From Madurella fahalii (lineage: Eukaryota > Ascomycota > Sordariomycetes > Sordariales): a stretch of DNA of 64,000 nt. Positions 1 to 11,336 of this stretch are shown piece by piece (positions within the stretch are counted from its first letter, which is position 1; every line of letters starts with the position of its first letter). Location: positions 3,410,001 through 3,474,000 of the forward strand of contig CM056878.1 of assembly GCA_029876055.1 (NCBI GenBank), given 5' to 3'. A program made the position numbers and the translations under genes. Below the pieces are notes generated by a model that was not told where the DNA came from, did no database searches, and saw only the letters and a list, made by a program, of their open reading frames with translations.

Positions 1-1120
1 CTCGTCTTCCTGGCATCTCTTTACTTGATTTTATTTTTTGCGCGTTTGGCTTTTTTATTCTGTCCCATCTGTGTTCTACTTCCTGTACTAGATACGGGCG
101 GGATCTAGGGAAGGGAGGGGAAATACTCGAGACGGAGGATGATGGGACGGGGTGGATGGGACTGATGTTGCTGGTCGTTTCTCATTTGCTTTTGTTTGGG
201 GCTTTATTTCGACAAGCTAGCCGGACAGAGCGCGTTTCAACACACAAGATTGGTAATTTGCTTTTTCTCTTAAGTCGAGTCGATCTGTCCCGGGCTGTTA
301 TGTTTTGGTCGGTTATGGTCTTAATGGGGGAGGACTTCGGTAGATATCGGTTTCCTCATATAGTCAGTTATCGTCTTTCAAGTAACTCTATGAATAAGCA
401 CACTCCACTATTCCCCAGCCAGGTTGAGAATTGTTGTTCTGTTGTTGTACTGCCTAGGTTAAGGACTAGGTATGCGTATCCCCTTATTCGGGAGTGAGAT
501 GCTACTTGCTACACCACACGGGCCGTAGCAGTAGCCCGGAGGACTAGCACCGCACTATTAAAGTTACGAGTAGCAAGTCTTGTTGATGTGTACTGTACCA
601 GTCGCCCCTTGTCTGTGCAACAAGCTGGATCCTCGCTAATGGCGGGTGTCTGCAGTCCGTTCCATACGCTTTCGTATCTACTCTCGGGTACTTGCTTGCC
701 TGGTTGTCTGCCTCGCGGACGCCCAGTGAAGGGGGAGGGGCTTGTATGGTTCGGGTTGAGGGAGGGCAGGTCGGCCATCTGGTCCCTCGCCCTTTTCTGT
801 TATACCTACTTAACCATTACGTGTTGCCGTGCTGCTTCCATTCTGGGGGGCTTTCATTGGGCTTATGTGTTTTGTCCCAGCTCTCAGTCTCTGATTGCTT
901 GCTGTTTGTCGTACCCGTACCGGTGTTTGTGTCCCGAAACCGTCCTCCCTTCTAAGCAACGTTAGCTTTTCGCCGTTCGCCTCTCTGTCTCTCTCGCGGA
1001 GTTGCCGCCAAGTTACCCGCGGAAAAGGAGGTAGCCGTTGCTTGCGTCAGGCCTCCCCCAGTTACCGGAGAGAGCAGCCCATATCTCTACTGGGAAAGTT
1101 GGCTGGCGGACGGGCAGGCC
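1..1120. other. Non-coding stretch upstream of the GH16 gene
   Basis: I see no convincing gene here. The first ~100 bases are T-rich and could be the 3' end of a gene outside the window. Short open frames on both strands overlap one another and show no recognisable domain. The last few hundred bases probably hold the promoter and 5' UTR of the GH16 gene. Confidence 0.5.
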
Positions 1121-2401
1121 ATGGGCTATGGACTGGTGGTCGTCGCCATGGTGTTGTGGGGGGCGGAACTCGCACGGCGCCTTCTTCTTCAAGCCTTCCG
1201 ATCCTCCCCCCATCCGCGCTGCAACAGCGTGTCTCGACACCGCTCCTACCTCCGAATCATACTGTTCAAGCTATTTTGCTGGGCACATCTCATCCGATTT
1301 GCATTGGCAGACTGCGAGTGTGGGTACTCGACGACCTTCGACATTGCCGGCGACGGCGGCGGTACCGCCGTCTTCACGGACCTGATTGAATCCGACTTCA
1401 CAAAACTGGCAGACGTCGCGCAGGACACGGAGTGGGTGCGGCAGGCGTTCAACCTCACGCGCGAGCGGGCGAGGGGGGATTATGGCGAGATGTTTGACGT
1501 GGAGAATGTCGTTGCGCATTCTATTTATGACCAGGGGGGCGAGGAAAAGGACCTCCCAGGACTGAAACTGATCGTCAAGAAGGACCTCGTCGGCGGTATG
1601 GTGCCGGTCGCGGAGATTGATACGCAGCGGTTGGATCTGTTCTGGGGGACGTTTCGAGCATCGATGAAGATGACGGATGTTCTGGGGACCTGCGCGGCGT
1701 TTTTTTGGGTAGGTAATTGTGAAAGGATGGCGCTCGTTGGCTGTCTATCTTTGCTAACACTCGGGTTGCTTTTCACCCATTCAGTACTTCAACGACACCC
1801 AAGAGATATGGAATTCCTGTCCAAAGACTTCAACACTGTAAACCGGAGCTACCCGGTCAACCTCGTCCTGCAGTCTCGCGAGGCGGTAATGGCAGGGTAC
1901 GATGCGGCGCTCACGGGCAACTTTATCAAGGCATATCTACCCTTCGACCCGGCCGATGACTTCCACGAGTACCGGATCGACTACATCCCGGGACGCGTGT
2001 TCTTCTACGCCGACGGTATGAAGCTTGCCGAGATGGACGGCCCTGCCGTTCCCTCGTCGGCCGGCCATCTTATACTACAGCATTGGAGCAACGGAAACGA
2101 GTTCTGGTCTGGCGGCCCACCGGCCCAAGACGCGACGTTGACGGTCAGATACGTCAAGGCGTACTTCAACTCCTCGTTGCCGCAGAGGCAGCGAGACTGG
2201 GAGAATCGCTGTCGGGGCCCTACGGTAGCAAATGCAATCTGCGAGATATGGGACGGGAACTGGTTCTTCGAGGACCAGCGGAACATGACGAACAACCAGA
2301 CGGCATCTGATCAAAACGATAGCTCGAGTCTAGAGATGCCGTTATGGCCGGCTATGGGATTACTTCTGTTGATGGGAGGACGAGCTGTTGCTTTGTGGTG
2401 A
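1121..2401 (+). CDS. GH16-family glucanase-like protein, catalytic motif damaged
   Basis: The protein resembles the concanavalin A-like (GH16) fungal beta-glucanases that act on cell-wall or plant beta-glucans. Visible family features are a Cys-rich mature start after a hydrophobic stretch (DCECGYS, about residue 65), RLDLFWGTFRASMK, the HEYRIDYIPGRVFFYADG strand pair, and HLILQHWSNGN. The C-terminus is Asn/Ser-rich and ends in a hydrophobic tail, suggesting a GPI anchor. An intron lies at about 1709-1784 (donor GTAGGT at 1709 or GTAATT at 1713, branch GCTAAC, acceptor ending 1784). After it, conserved YFNDTQE is read in one frame (1785-1805), but the continuation DMEFLS is read in another frame from 1805. 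The expected E-I-D-M-E catalytic stretch is therefore about 4 nt short. The intron is free of in-frame stops, so one long frame runs through it. The start codon is uncertain; in-frame ATGs lie at 1121 and 1148. Confidence 0.72.
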   Translation: MGYGLVVVAMVLWGAELARRLLLQAFRSSPHPRCNSVSRHRSYLRIILFKLFCWAHLIRFALADCECGYSTTFDIAGDGGGTAVFTDLIESDFTKLADVAQDTEWVRQAFNLTRERARGDYGEMFDVENVVAHSIYDQGGEEKDLPGLKLIVKKDLVGGMVPVAEIDTQRLDLFWGTFRASMKMTDVLGTCAAFFWVGNCERMALVGCLSLLTLGLLFTHSVLQRHPRDMEFLSKDFNTVNRSYPVNLVLQSREAVMAGYDAALTGNFIKAYLPFDPADDFHEYRIDYIPGRVFFYADGMKLAEMDGPAVPSSAGHLILQHWSNGNEFWSGGPPAQDATLTVRYVKAYFNSSLPQRQRDWENRCRGPTVANAICEIWDGNWFFEDQRNMTNNQTASDQNDSSSLEMPLWPAMGLLLLMGGRAVALW

Positions 2402-2974
2402 GGACGTGATGAGTTGACGTCATTCTAGTTTGAGTAGAGGAATATTATGATGCAATTTGAACTGGGCCCGTTGCTTATTGCTTAGATGCGGGAAAGGTAC
2501 TTGGCCTCGGTGGTGCGCTGGGGCTTGATAGGTTTAAAATGCGACGAGATACATATCGTCCAAGAAAGCAAGAAACCACTCAATCTACCTGCCAGTGATG
2601 GAATACTACTTACTTGCTCACAAGCTTAACTTGCTGCCGGTCTGACAACATTCTTCCCGGTACGGCCCTCACCCACGGCAATGTACATAAACGACTAGCC
2701 ACCCCCAGCACACCCACATCCAAGCTGGCAAACTTCGATCCTTCCAGACATAGCATCAGCAACCATAAAGCACCCATATGCAGCTAGGCCGACGTTACGG
2801 TTATTGGATACTTGTGTGTTCGACGGCGACCAAACCAGAGGTCAAAAGAAGGATGCCACACACGCACACAACTTTCGAAATAAAACAGGGCAGAAAACGA
2901 TAAGACCTTCCATCCGAGCCACTAGCGACATCCTTTGTTATCCCGATCAACCCCACCCATCGCCCAGATCCACA
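2402..2974. other. Intergenic, convergent 3' ends of GH16 and pds5
   Basis: The two flanking genes converge here. I see no ORF with domain content. It probably holds both 3' UTRs and poly(A) sites. Confidence 0.6.
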
Positions 2975-5900
2975 TCATTCATCCTCATCAGCCTTCTTTC
3001 TCCCCCTAGTCACCCTGCCCCCGGTTCTGGCCGGGGCAGCAGCAGCCTTCACTTTCGGTGCAGCCTTACCCTTGGTAGCGGTCGCAGCGGGCTTTGCTTT
3101 CGGCGCAGGAGCGGGAGGAGCAGGTGGAGCAGCCTTGCCTCGCCGCGTCCTTGTCTTCGTCGTGGGAGGTGGTGTCTCCTCTTCCTCTGCTTGTTGTCCC
3201 CCTCCGTCCTCCTTTTCCGTTTCTCCTTCCTTACCCGTTTCCTCCGCCTCCCGATCCGCCATATCAACATCCTCCGTCTCGGGCTCGGCCTCAGATAGGT
3301 CGCTATTAGACCCAACAGCACCATTCCTCGCTGGTGTCGATGTCGATGCCGGTGCCGGTTTTGCCTTTGCCTTCCTGCCGCCGCGGCGACGGCTAGCTGG
3401 ATGCCGCGTCTCCGCCTCCTCTTCTTCTTGCTCTACTTCAGAACCATCGGTAGCCTCAGAACCACCCTTCTCCTCCTTCTCCTCCTCGTCCCCATCGTCA
3501 TCACTTTTCTCCCCCGACCCGGCATCTGATCTCCCCTCCTCCTCCCCACTTGCCTCTTCCTGAGAGAGGTACTCCCACTCTGCCACGCCATCAAGCATCT
3601 CCTCGTCATCTTCCGACGAGTCCCGCTCGATATACGACTGATTCGCGTTCCTCGAGCGGCCGCTCCGCCGGCGATCACGCTCTGCCACCGGCGACCCAGA
3701 AGCTCGCTTCGGTTTCTTGGGTAGTTTCGCCGGCGTCTTTTTCGGCTTCGCGGTGGCGATCTTCCTGGGCTTGGGCTCCTTTGCCAATCTGGATTCCTTG
3801 GGCTGCGCGGACTGGACTTTAGATCTCTTGTTTGGCGGGTGAACGTCGCCTCGATCATCGGCGATGGATTTCCGCTTCTATGGACGTTGCGTTAGGCCAG
3901 TGTGTTGGGGGTTAACGGTAAAGGGGGGGGGGGGAGAGGCTACCTTCTTGCGATCCATCGCCCGTAATAAATCATCCAGCTTCTCGTCAATCCCGTCCGG
4001 CACGAATTGCTTCTCGGCAATCTGCTGCGCCTCCTCGTGCGACTTGAGCGCGTTATACAGGCCGACGGGCAGCCCAACCTTGCCGGGATAGGCGCTAAAA
4101 ACCCAGTTCTTCTTCTCCTGCCATTTCCGGATCACCGCCTGCGCTAGGTCGCACAACACCTGATGGTTATTACTCTCGGGGGCAAGCGCGTCCACGGTCT
4201 GCTTGACGCGCTCGGCGTACTTGTAGATCAGGCCGAGGTTGGACTCGGTCGCGACCAAGCTGACGTAGAAGAGGAGATAGCGGGCGTGGTCGACCAGCTC
4301 GTCCAGTTCGGCGCTGTAATCGGGGTGGTGGGCCAGGAGAGATAGGAGCCGGGCCATGACGGCCTCGAGGACCGGTTGCTTCTTCTCTTGGAAACTGCGG
4401 CCCCGCGACCGGATCCACGTCTCTGTTCGCTGCTTGAACTCGGTGTTTGGCTCGAACGCCATCAGGAAAGGGATCGTGTAGAATCGCGAGCGCAGCTCGC
4501 TGTCGGCGAGGTACTTTTGCAGTTTCCGGACAAATCCGTGGCGTACCTCCTGGACCGCGTCTTGAGTTGTTAGGGCTAGGATGTTGAAGTCAGCTGGAGT
4601 GAGGAGATCGTCAAAATGCTTCTTCGTGCAGAGCTTCAGCAGTAACTGGGCTGCAAGCAGCCGTAACCGCGACCGATGGTGTTTTGGTGTCTCCTTCTTC
4701 TTGGAAAGTTCCCCCTTGGTCTTGATCAATTTCATGAACAGACCCCAGACCGGCTTCGCCTTCTCTTTCGCTTCGGCAACGTCCTCGGTGCTCCTGAGCC
4801 TGTTGGCCAGGGTCTTGAGCGCCAGGCATTTCGCTTGGCATTCCTCGTCCAGCTCGGCGTCGTCGATCCAGTCGGGGTCTTTATCGCTGGCTTCGGTTCG
4901 AACTTCGAGGAGGATCTGCTGGACAGCCATGTTCAAGATCTTGTCTTCTGCCTCCTCGGTGACCTTGGGTGCATGATATTCAAGCTGGCTCACGGTGGCG
5001 AGCTTGTTGAGGAAGTGCGTTGTCCCATAGGTCCAGTCCTTGAGAGTTCTCTGAAGGAGATCCGTCGCGCTGAGCATGCTCTTGTCATCTTTCTTAGCGA
5101 GCAGAATGTTGACAGCATACTTGGAGGCCCTGGCAGGCTGGCCGTAGAGGGCATAGTTAATCATGGTCCGCGTGAACTCTTTGTCCATGGAAACATCCTT
5201 GGGGTACTTGCGGGCGTATGTCGAACAAGCTTTTAACGTCTCTACGACAATCGGATCGTTCTCTTGCGTGGCTGTGGGAGCTTGATCGACAAGGTCCTTG
5301 CAGAGCTGCCCGATATGCGTCTTGAATAGATCAGCATTCCGCTGTGATATCTCGTTCAAAATCTCATGGGCGGCGGCACCCATGCCGTCCTTGTCCGACC
5401 TAGAATATTCAAGGATGGTCGATAGGTGGCTGCGGTTGAACATGAGACAGCCGGACCGGTACAGAAGCGGTAACAACGTGTCGCGGATCGACGGGTCCTT
5501 GCTCGTCTGGATACGCTTGACGAGCTCCTTGAGCGCTTTGTGCACCGTCTTAAAATCATGCTCCTGGCCGATGACATATCTGATTAGGTTGTAGTTGCGA
5601 CGGTCATTGGCCTTGGCAAACTTGTAAAGGTCTTGCTTGCTCTTGACCTCGTCCGGGAGAAACTGGGCCATGTACTGGATGGTCCTATGGAGGTTCGCCG
5701 TCTTCTTATCAGCATCCTCGTCCATCACGCCTCCGTTGTATAAATCACACTGCTTGATGAAGGAATTGACGACGTGGGCAAACTGTGGTTGCCTGGCTTG
5801 CATGGCAAAGAAGGCCTTCTTGGCGCTGGCGTGGGCGTCGAGAGAGCGGACAAGCAGCAATATCCTTTCTGCCCTGACCGCATCTTGATCAAACGTGGCG

Positions 5901-7796
5901 GCCGCGGCGGCCTGGGATTGGGAGCCTCCGTTGGAACTAGCGTTCTTGGAACCTTTCTTCGGAGGTGGATACGAGAGAGGCACAAGGCATTCGTAAATGA
6001 CCCGGTCCAACAGGGCGTTAAGATCCAAGTCATTAGCGTAGAAAGCGTCGTAGATGCGAGCCGGAACGGCCCCGAGGGCTGCGGTCACCGCCTCGTTCCC
6101 AGCGAGCAGCTCCCCGGTCGCCACCGCCCAGAGCTTCCCCAGAAGAGACATGGCGGCAACCCTCACAGCTGGTTTCTTATCACGGCAGCGGTCGGCCAAC
6201 GTGGACAAAACCGAGCCCTCCTTCGAGACGCCTCCGTTGGGGCCGAGCTTCAGGATGACGTCCTGAAAACTAAAACATTCGATGGCCTTGACGGCTGCCA
6301 GCCTGACCCTCTCGTCGCTATCAGAAAGCTTCTCTCCGATCCCTTGAACCAGGAGCGTCTCATCTTCACGCCCCAGCCCAATCCCACCGGCTGAGGTGGA
6401 AAGAATATACCCCACCGCGGTTGTCCAGGCGGCGCGGATGGCCGCGGCTTTGTCGTTCTTCCTGCTGAGAAAGTTATGGAAAGTGGCGTTGTGAGTCTGG
6501 GAGAACGAGATGGCGGAGAGCGGCGTGGTCAGGATGTTGGCCGCTTGCGCGTCTGTTCTGTCCTCATCCTCCAGCCTTAGGGGCGGGTAAGCGGCAGGAT
6601 CTAGAGGTGGTGGTGGAGGCGGCCCTGCTGCGCCGATACCTGATATCATATCACCTAGCGTCTCTGTCGCAAGCTGCCGCAAGTGTACGTTGTCGGCAGA
6701 CAACTCGGCATCAACCTGGGGCACCACGTTTTGAAGGATCTGCGGAGCTGCCTTCCAGACCTCCCGGATGAGCGTGTGGGCCTTCCTCAGCTCCCTCAAG
6801 TCCGACTCGGACGGGCCAGAGGGACCATCCTCGTCGTCTGAGCCATCGTCCCTGTGGTCGTGCCTCCCGGCGAAGCTCGTGGCGTCGACGATAACATCGC
6901 TGAAGTACTGGCTGACAAAGCGGGCCATCTTGTCTGGATACAGCTGGCACAAGTGCCTCACCATCTGGTAGGCCTCGGGCTCCTCCTTCGCCAAGAGGGT
7001 CGCTTGGTTGTCGTCGAGAGGCACGTGGTCGCGCTTCTCCCTGCCACTCCCCGGCGCAGCTGCCCTGAGGAATTGGGCCATCATCACATCCACAACCTTT
7101 GCCGGGAGGCTCGCGGCGTCCTCGACGAGCACGCCCAGAAGCTCTTGCATGCTGTACTCGACATCCTTGGCGACCTGCTCCCCAGAAGCCGACTTTGACC
7201 CCGATACGCCGTCAAAAATGGTGGAGAAGAGGTGGAGCAGCAGGTTTTCGCTCCCGTCGACATCGAGAAGTAGGACGACACTCTTAATCTCGGCAAGGGA
7301 GCGTAGGACATACTTGTGCTGGTTGTTGTACGGATTCGAGGGGTCAAAGAGGGACGGTATAATAGATGTGACGGTGAGATTGAAGACGTCCTAGCGACAA
7401 GAGAGCCGTGTCAGTTGACCAACGGCGGGGCCTCTACAATTGGGTAGACAGGCGTACCTTGAGCTGCGACGGAGTAAACGGCGCGTCGGGGGCGCATAGC
7501 CGAAGGATGTCGACGACACAGCAGGCCGTGTAGGCCCTCACGCCCTTATCTTTGTGGTTTAGGAGCTGGTGCGATGCGACCTCCTTGGCGACCTTTGTCA
7601 GTGAGCTCGGGTCGGTTTCTTCCTGGTCCATCTCAGCCAGCTCCTTCGTCAGACGGTCGAGCCTCTTGAGCAGCGTGTCGATCGGGATGGGCTTTCCAGG
7701 GCGCCATGTCAGCGGCTCGTTGAACTGCAGCTTCACAGACCCGCCCTCTTGCTCCTGCTCTTCCGCCTCGGTGGCAGCGCTCCGGCGAGGCGCCAT
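2975..7796 (-). CDS. pds5: Sister chromatid cohesion protein Pds5 (Spo76/BimD family)
   Basis: Pds5 is a HEAT-repeat regulator that binds cohesin on chromosomes and controls its maintenance and release in mitosis and meiosis. Three exons fit: 7796-7458, 7390-3944 and 3877-2975. The introns are 67 and 66 nt and all junctions are phase 0, giving about 1,562 aa, in the usual range for the family. The start ATG at 7796 gives MAPRRSAATEAEEQ. The N-terminal block (PIDTLLKRLDRLTKELAEMD) and the following ICD/HEAT-type helices (for example DVFNLTVTSIIPSLFDPSNP) are typical of Pds5. The last exon encodes a low-complexity tail of alternating acidic and Lys/Arg/Pro/Ala-rich segments with short RGK/RGRKK patches, as in other Pds5 tails that may contact DNA. 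The second intron contains a G13 run. The gene converges on the GH16 gene. Confidence 0.95.
3922..3934. repeat. Poly-G tract inside pds5 intron 2
   Basis: An uninterrupted run of 13 G on the plus strand, within the 66-nt intron 3878-3943. On the transcript it forms a poly-C tract just after the donor. Confidence 0.9.
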
Positions 7797-9730
7797 GGCG
7801 CGCAACAAGTTCTATCGATTCGGCCGAACAGTTCAATCTCGACAACGAGTAGGCGGATAAATCAATCTCGAGTCAACCGTCGGAAGAAGCGGGGGTGGAC
7901 GTAGGGCAGCGCGTGTGCAACGTCGACTCGCGATTGGTGTTCCGCTGCGCAAGATTGCTGAGATTGCCGACGGCCGTAGAACGGACAAAAAAGAGCAGGG
8001 TCGCGGGAACCGCGCGAGTGGTGTATCCGTGTCGCCTATGCCGCGCTGTCGCGGAGCTGGTGGGTAGGATATTGAATATGAGCAGTTAATTATTATAAGG
8101 GGAGGGAGTGCTGGTTACGCGCCTCGAATCGCGTAACATTTGGGGAAGCATTGAATCGTGGGGGCCGGGGGGTCGGGAAAATAATTAGGGGAAAAGTCGC
8201 ATTGACCCGCGCGGCCAGACTCTACGTGCGACAACACCAACATCACCACCGCAGGCGCATTCGCCACATAACACAACTTTGCCTTTCCGGGCATGCTACA
8301 ATTACGCTGGATCGATGAGTTTATGCTGACATGTCACTCTCCATAACCATCATTCCTCCATCTTCCTGGAGATCCCCATCACAGCCCTAAGTCTATATAC
8401 ACGCTGAGTATTGCCATTGCTACTTGAATTTTACCGCCACGGTGCAGCATCAGTGTCCAGTCTGCCGGTTTTGATGAGGTGTGGCTAGACGGCCCCACGC
8501 CTGGCGAGTTCGGGTGCTGTCGAGCATGACGAACCATCCTTCGTTGTTCTGCGAAGACCCGTGTTGGTGCTATGGTAATGGAGAAACCAGAGTTAGCTCA
8601 TAGTTAAGACTCGATTTGTTATGAATTAGCATGGTTGCTTTGTGGCCAGTGATCCACGATGCCCCTGAGCCCTTCTCCTCCGCTCCTACAATGTTCGATG
8701 GCCATGTTCCAGATGACGATGCGACCACGGTCAAAGTTATGCTTCAGATACCATATCGTGGTCTAGTTGCTCAGTGTATGGAAAACCTTCATAGGCTGGT
8801 ACGTTCTCGGATGTGGTTGAGAGAAGTTGCCTAACAAAACTGCGCGCCATTAACCTCTCAAAAAGAGATCGATTACTACATGTCATCCAAGTTCAAAGAC
8901 TGTAAACAACGCGTGAAGTTGATCTGAGTGCGTCAAGATTAGGTTTGCTCGCTGAGAAACTTACCCTGTGGCAGACTTGCTCTGGATCCTCCAGGGGAAG
9001 GGTATGCTACTCAGTGCCCAAGCAAGAGAAGCCCTTGTGGAGGTCAAGGAATCTTTCAAAGTCTCAAAGCATCATTCTATATTCCTTCACTTTTTCTGCT
9101 TAGGAGGCCAACCATCTCAAGAGGTGGATTTCATCCCAAGCCTGCCCTTTCACTCTCGACCAGGTGACCACTTTGCACCTCTTGCCTTCTACACGGCGAT
9201 TAGGCGCACACTTCACTTCACACAATCACTCCCGCTTTCCGGTGGAAGCATAAATTTACCTCTCGTGCTACCTCTGACCCTTCTGCTTCCTTCCACAAAT
9301 CGCTCGTTCTCTGCCTTCTCACTTCTCGTCACTCGTTCGCCATCCGCGCACTCGTTGTCACGACAAATTCGATCAATTACCAGGACTGTACATTTAAGAA
9401 CTAAGGTAAGTGCATATTGTCTCCTTCTTGCTGCGGTAGCCGCATTTCAAGTTATAAATTTGGGGCCAGACGACCGACGGCAGCAGGTCGCTCCAGCGAC
9501 CTGATCAAAATCACCACGAATTTGCTGCACGCGTTTCTTTACTCCAATGCCTTTATCGAACAGCTTATCATCTATTCGTTGCTTGACGTCGGGCGCGCCT
9601 TCTGCACTCTTCCAATTTTATTCTCGTCATTGTCCAACCTCGATCACTGCGAACCTCGCAAGTAGACATTGCCATCGCTGACCAAAGAACCGGACCGCAG
9701 TCAAGCCTTTACCACTCCAACTCGGTCGAG
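7797..9730. other. Intergenic region between divergent pds5 and the Ser/Thr-rich gene
   Basis: About 1.9 kb without a recognisable gene. The segment 9180-9380 is rich in CT on the plus strand, like many fungal core promoters. A consensus donor (GTAAGT at 9405) follows, so a 5' UTR intron of the downstream gene is possible but unproven. The open frames here lack domains. Confidence 0.5.
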
Positions 9731-10766
9731 ATGGATTTTAGGAAGAAGTCGCAGGCTAAAGGCGCCATGTCTGTCTGGTCGGTTCGCCCGGCCATGAAGA
9801 TGTTGGCGGCCGTTTCCTGTGTTATGTTCATGCTCATTCTCGGCAGCGCTCCTACGGGTACGGTCTCGTTCTCCGTTTCACAAGCTCTGCTTCGCTCAGC
9901 ACTAACATTTGCTAGTTGAGGGTGCACTCGCTCACGGAGTCGATATTTCTAGAACTGGTCTTGGCCATCTCGCGATTCCTCGTGGTATCCATGCCGATGT
10001 CTCGGACACCGCTTCCAGCTATACTACTCCGTCCGGTTCTGTCAAGTCCACCCCATCGGCCCCTACCGTCACCAAGACTGCGGGCGCGGTTACCGGTAGC
10101 TCGTCGACTACCGTGACCCATACCAACACCCATACCGCGTAAGTGTTCTAGAGAGCTGGCTAGTTAAACCGGATGAACAATGCTAAACAACCCTTTAGCT
10201 CTCTGGTCACACCATGCGCTCCCCCAAAGACCGTGACAGTCACAGTGACGACCTATGCGAGCTACGACGGTACGGCCGCGACCACGACGGCAGCGGGCGG
10301 CAACCCTCCGCAGTCACAGTCCGGGGCCAGCATGAGCGCCGGCATCTCTACCACGGTGACCTCAACCTCGATCTACACCCAGACCTCTCACCTCATCGCG
10401 TCCCGCACCCGCACCCGCACCACGTACATAACCATTACGGTCGACGCCTCCACAATCCCCACATCCACACCCACCTCCACCTACACTTCCCTCCCCGATA
10501 GCGAGACTAGCCTCACCACCATCACGACTACAACCACCGTGGTGTCTTCTCCCGCGTCGGGCAGTTACCCGTCCTTCCGGGGCACCGGCACGACTGCCTC
10601 GGCCTCGTGGTACGTCAGCCACTCGGCCAACGGCACCTTCACCCAGGGCGTGCCGTCGGCGTCGCGGACTGTGGCCGTGGGCGCGGCTTCTTCCCGTGGC
10701 CATGGCGCTGCGGGCTTCTACTGCGTCGTGATCGCTGTCGCGTGCGCAGTCGTGGGCATGTACTAG
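9731..10766 (+). CDS. Ser/Thr-rich GPI-anchor-like cell surface protein, unknown function
   Basis: Three exons (9731-9857, 9916-10138, 10199-10766) join in frame to give 305 aa. Both introns (58 and 60 nt) have good branch sites (CTAAC, GCTAAAC). An N-terminal hydrophobic segment (residues about 24-40, AVSCVMFMLILG) looks like a signal peptide or signal anchor. Most of the remainder is Ser/Thr/Pro-rich with TVTVTTY-like tracts suited to O-mannosylation. The C-terminus ends in a short hydrophobic tail (FYCVVIAVACAVVGMY) after a Gly/Ala/Ser region, consistent with a GPI signal. I do not recognise a named family. A cell-wall or plasma-membrane mannoprotein is the simplest reading. Confidence 0.75.
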
Positions 10767-11336
10767 ATAAGTACGGCCTGCCATATCATTAGCCCTGGCC
10801 TAGTGACGGAGGGGAGGGGGACAGGCGTCACGGTTGATGATAATTTTCGGATGGGATTCTGTTGGAGTTGATGGAGGCGGAATGGCGGGAGGGATTTATC
10901 CTCCCACGAGCATCGAGGAGGTGAAGCAGGTAACTATTAAGGTAACTCGGATCCGAGTACTACCATAGCTAGGCTTAGCTAGGAAAGAAGCCTGTTCATT
11001 TAGGGGTCAATCCCTGGAGAATGTCTGAAGTGCCAACTGGTTTTGTTCGCCTTCTTGATTCCTGAATGCTTAGCCTCCTGTTCCACATTAACAACAGCTA
11101 TTCGCCTCTTTCGAAGTTGGTTTAATGTCTCTTTTTCCCTGTCGAGCTACCCCAACGCCTAGATTGGTAGACCCCATCGCCGTCGCTAGAAATGTTTACC
11201 TACCAAGAAAAAGGGAAAAAAAGAAAAAAAAAAGGGGGGGGGGGGGGGGGGTGGGGGGAGAAGAAGAGGGAGAAGAAATGGAGAATAGAAGAGGTATAGT
11301 ACATCGATACATAGCACGGCCCAAAATACCCGGCCC
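10767..11336. other. Intergenic, convergent 3' ends
   Basis: Lies between the surface-protein gene and the guanylyltransferase gene, which converge. It contains the A/G homopolymer junction described separately and no supported ORF. Confidence 0.6.
11224..11258. repeat. A(10)-G(18) homopolymer junction
   Basis: Ten A are followed directly by eighteen G, then T and six more G. On the minus strand this is a C-run followed by a T-run, the same arrangement as the tract at 45658-45690. Confidence 0.95.

Noticed and set aside
3049..3858. Plus- and minus-strand frames overlapping the pds5 tail
   Set aside because: Low-complexity shadows of the acidic/basic pds5 C-terminus.
8968..9665. 178- and 82-codon plus-strand frames before the surface-protein gene
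   Set aside because: Composition is that of C/T-rich promoter/leader DNA, without a recognisable domain.
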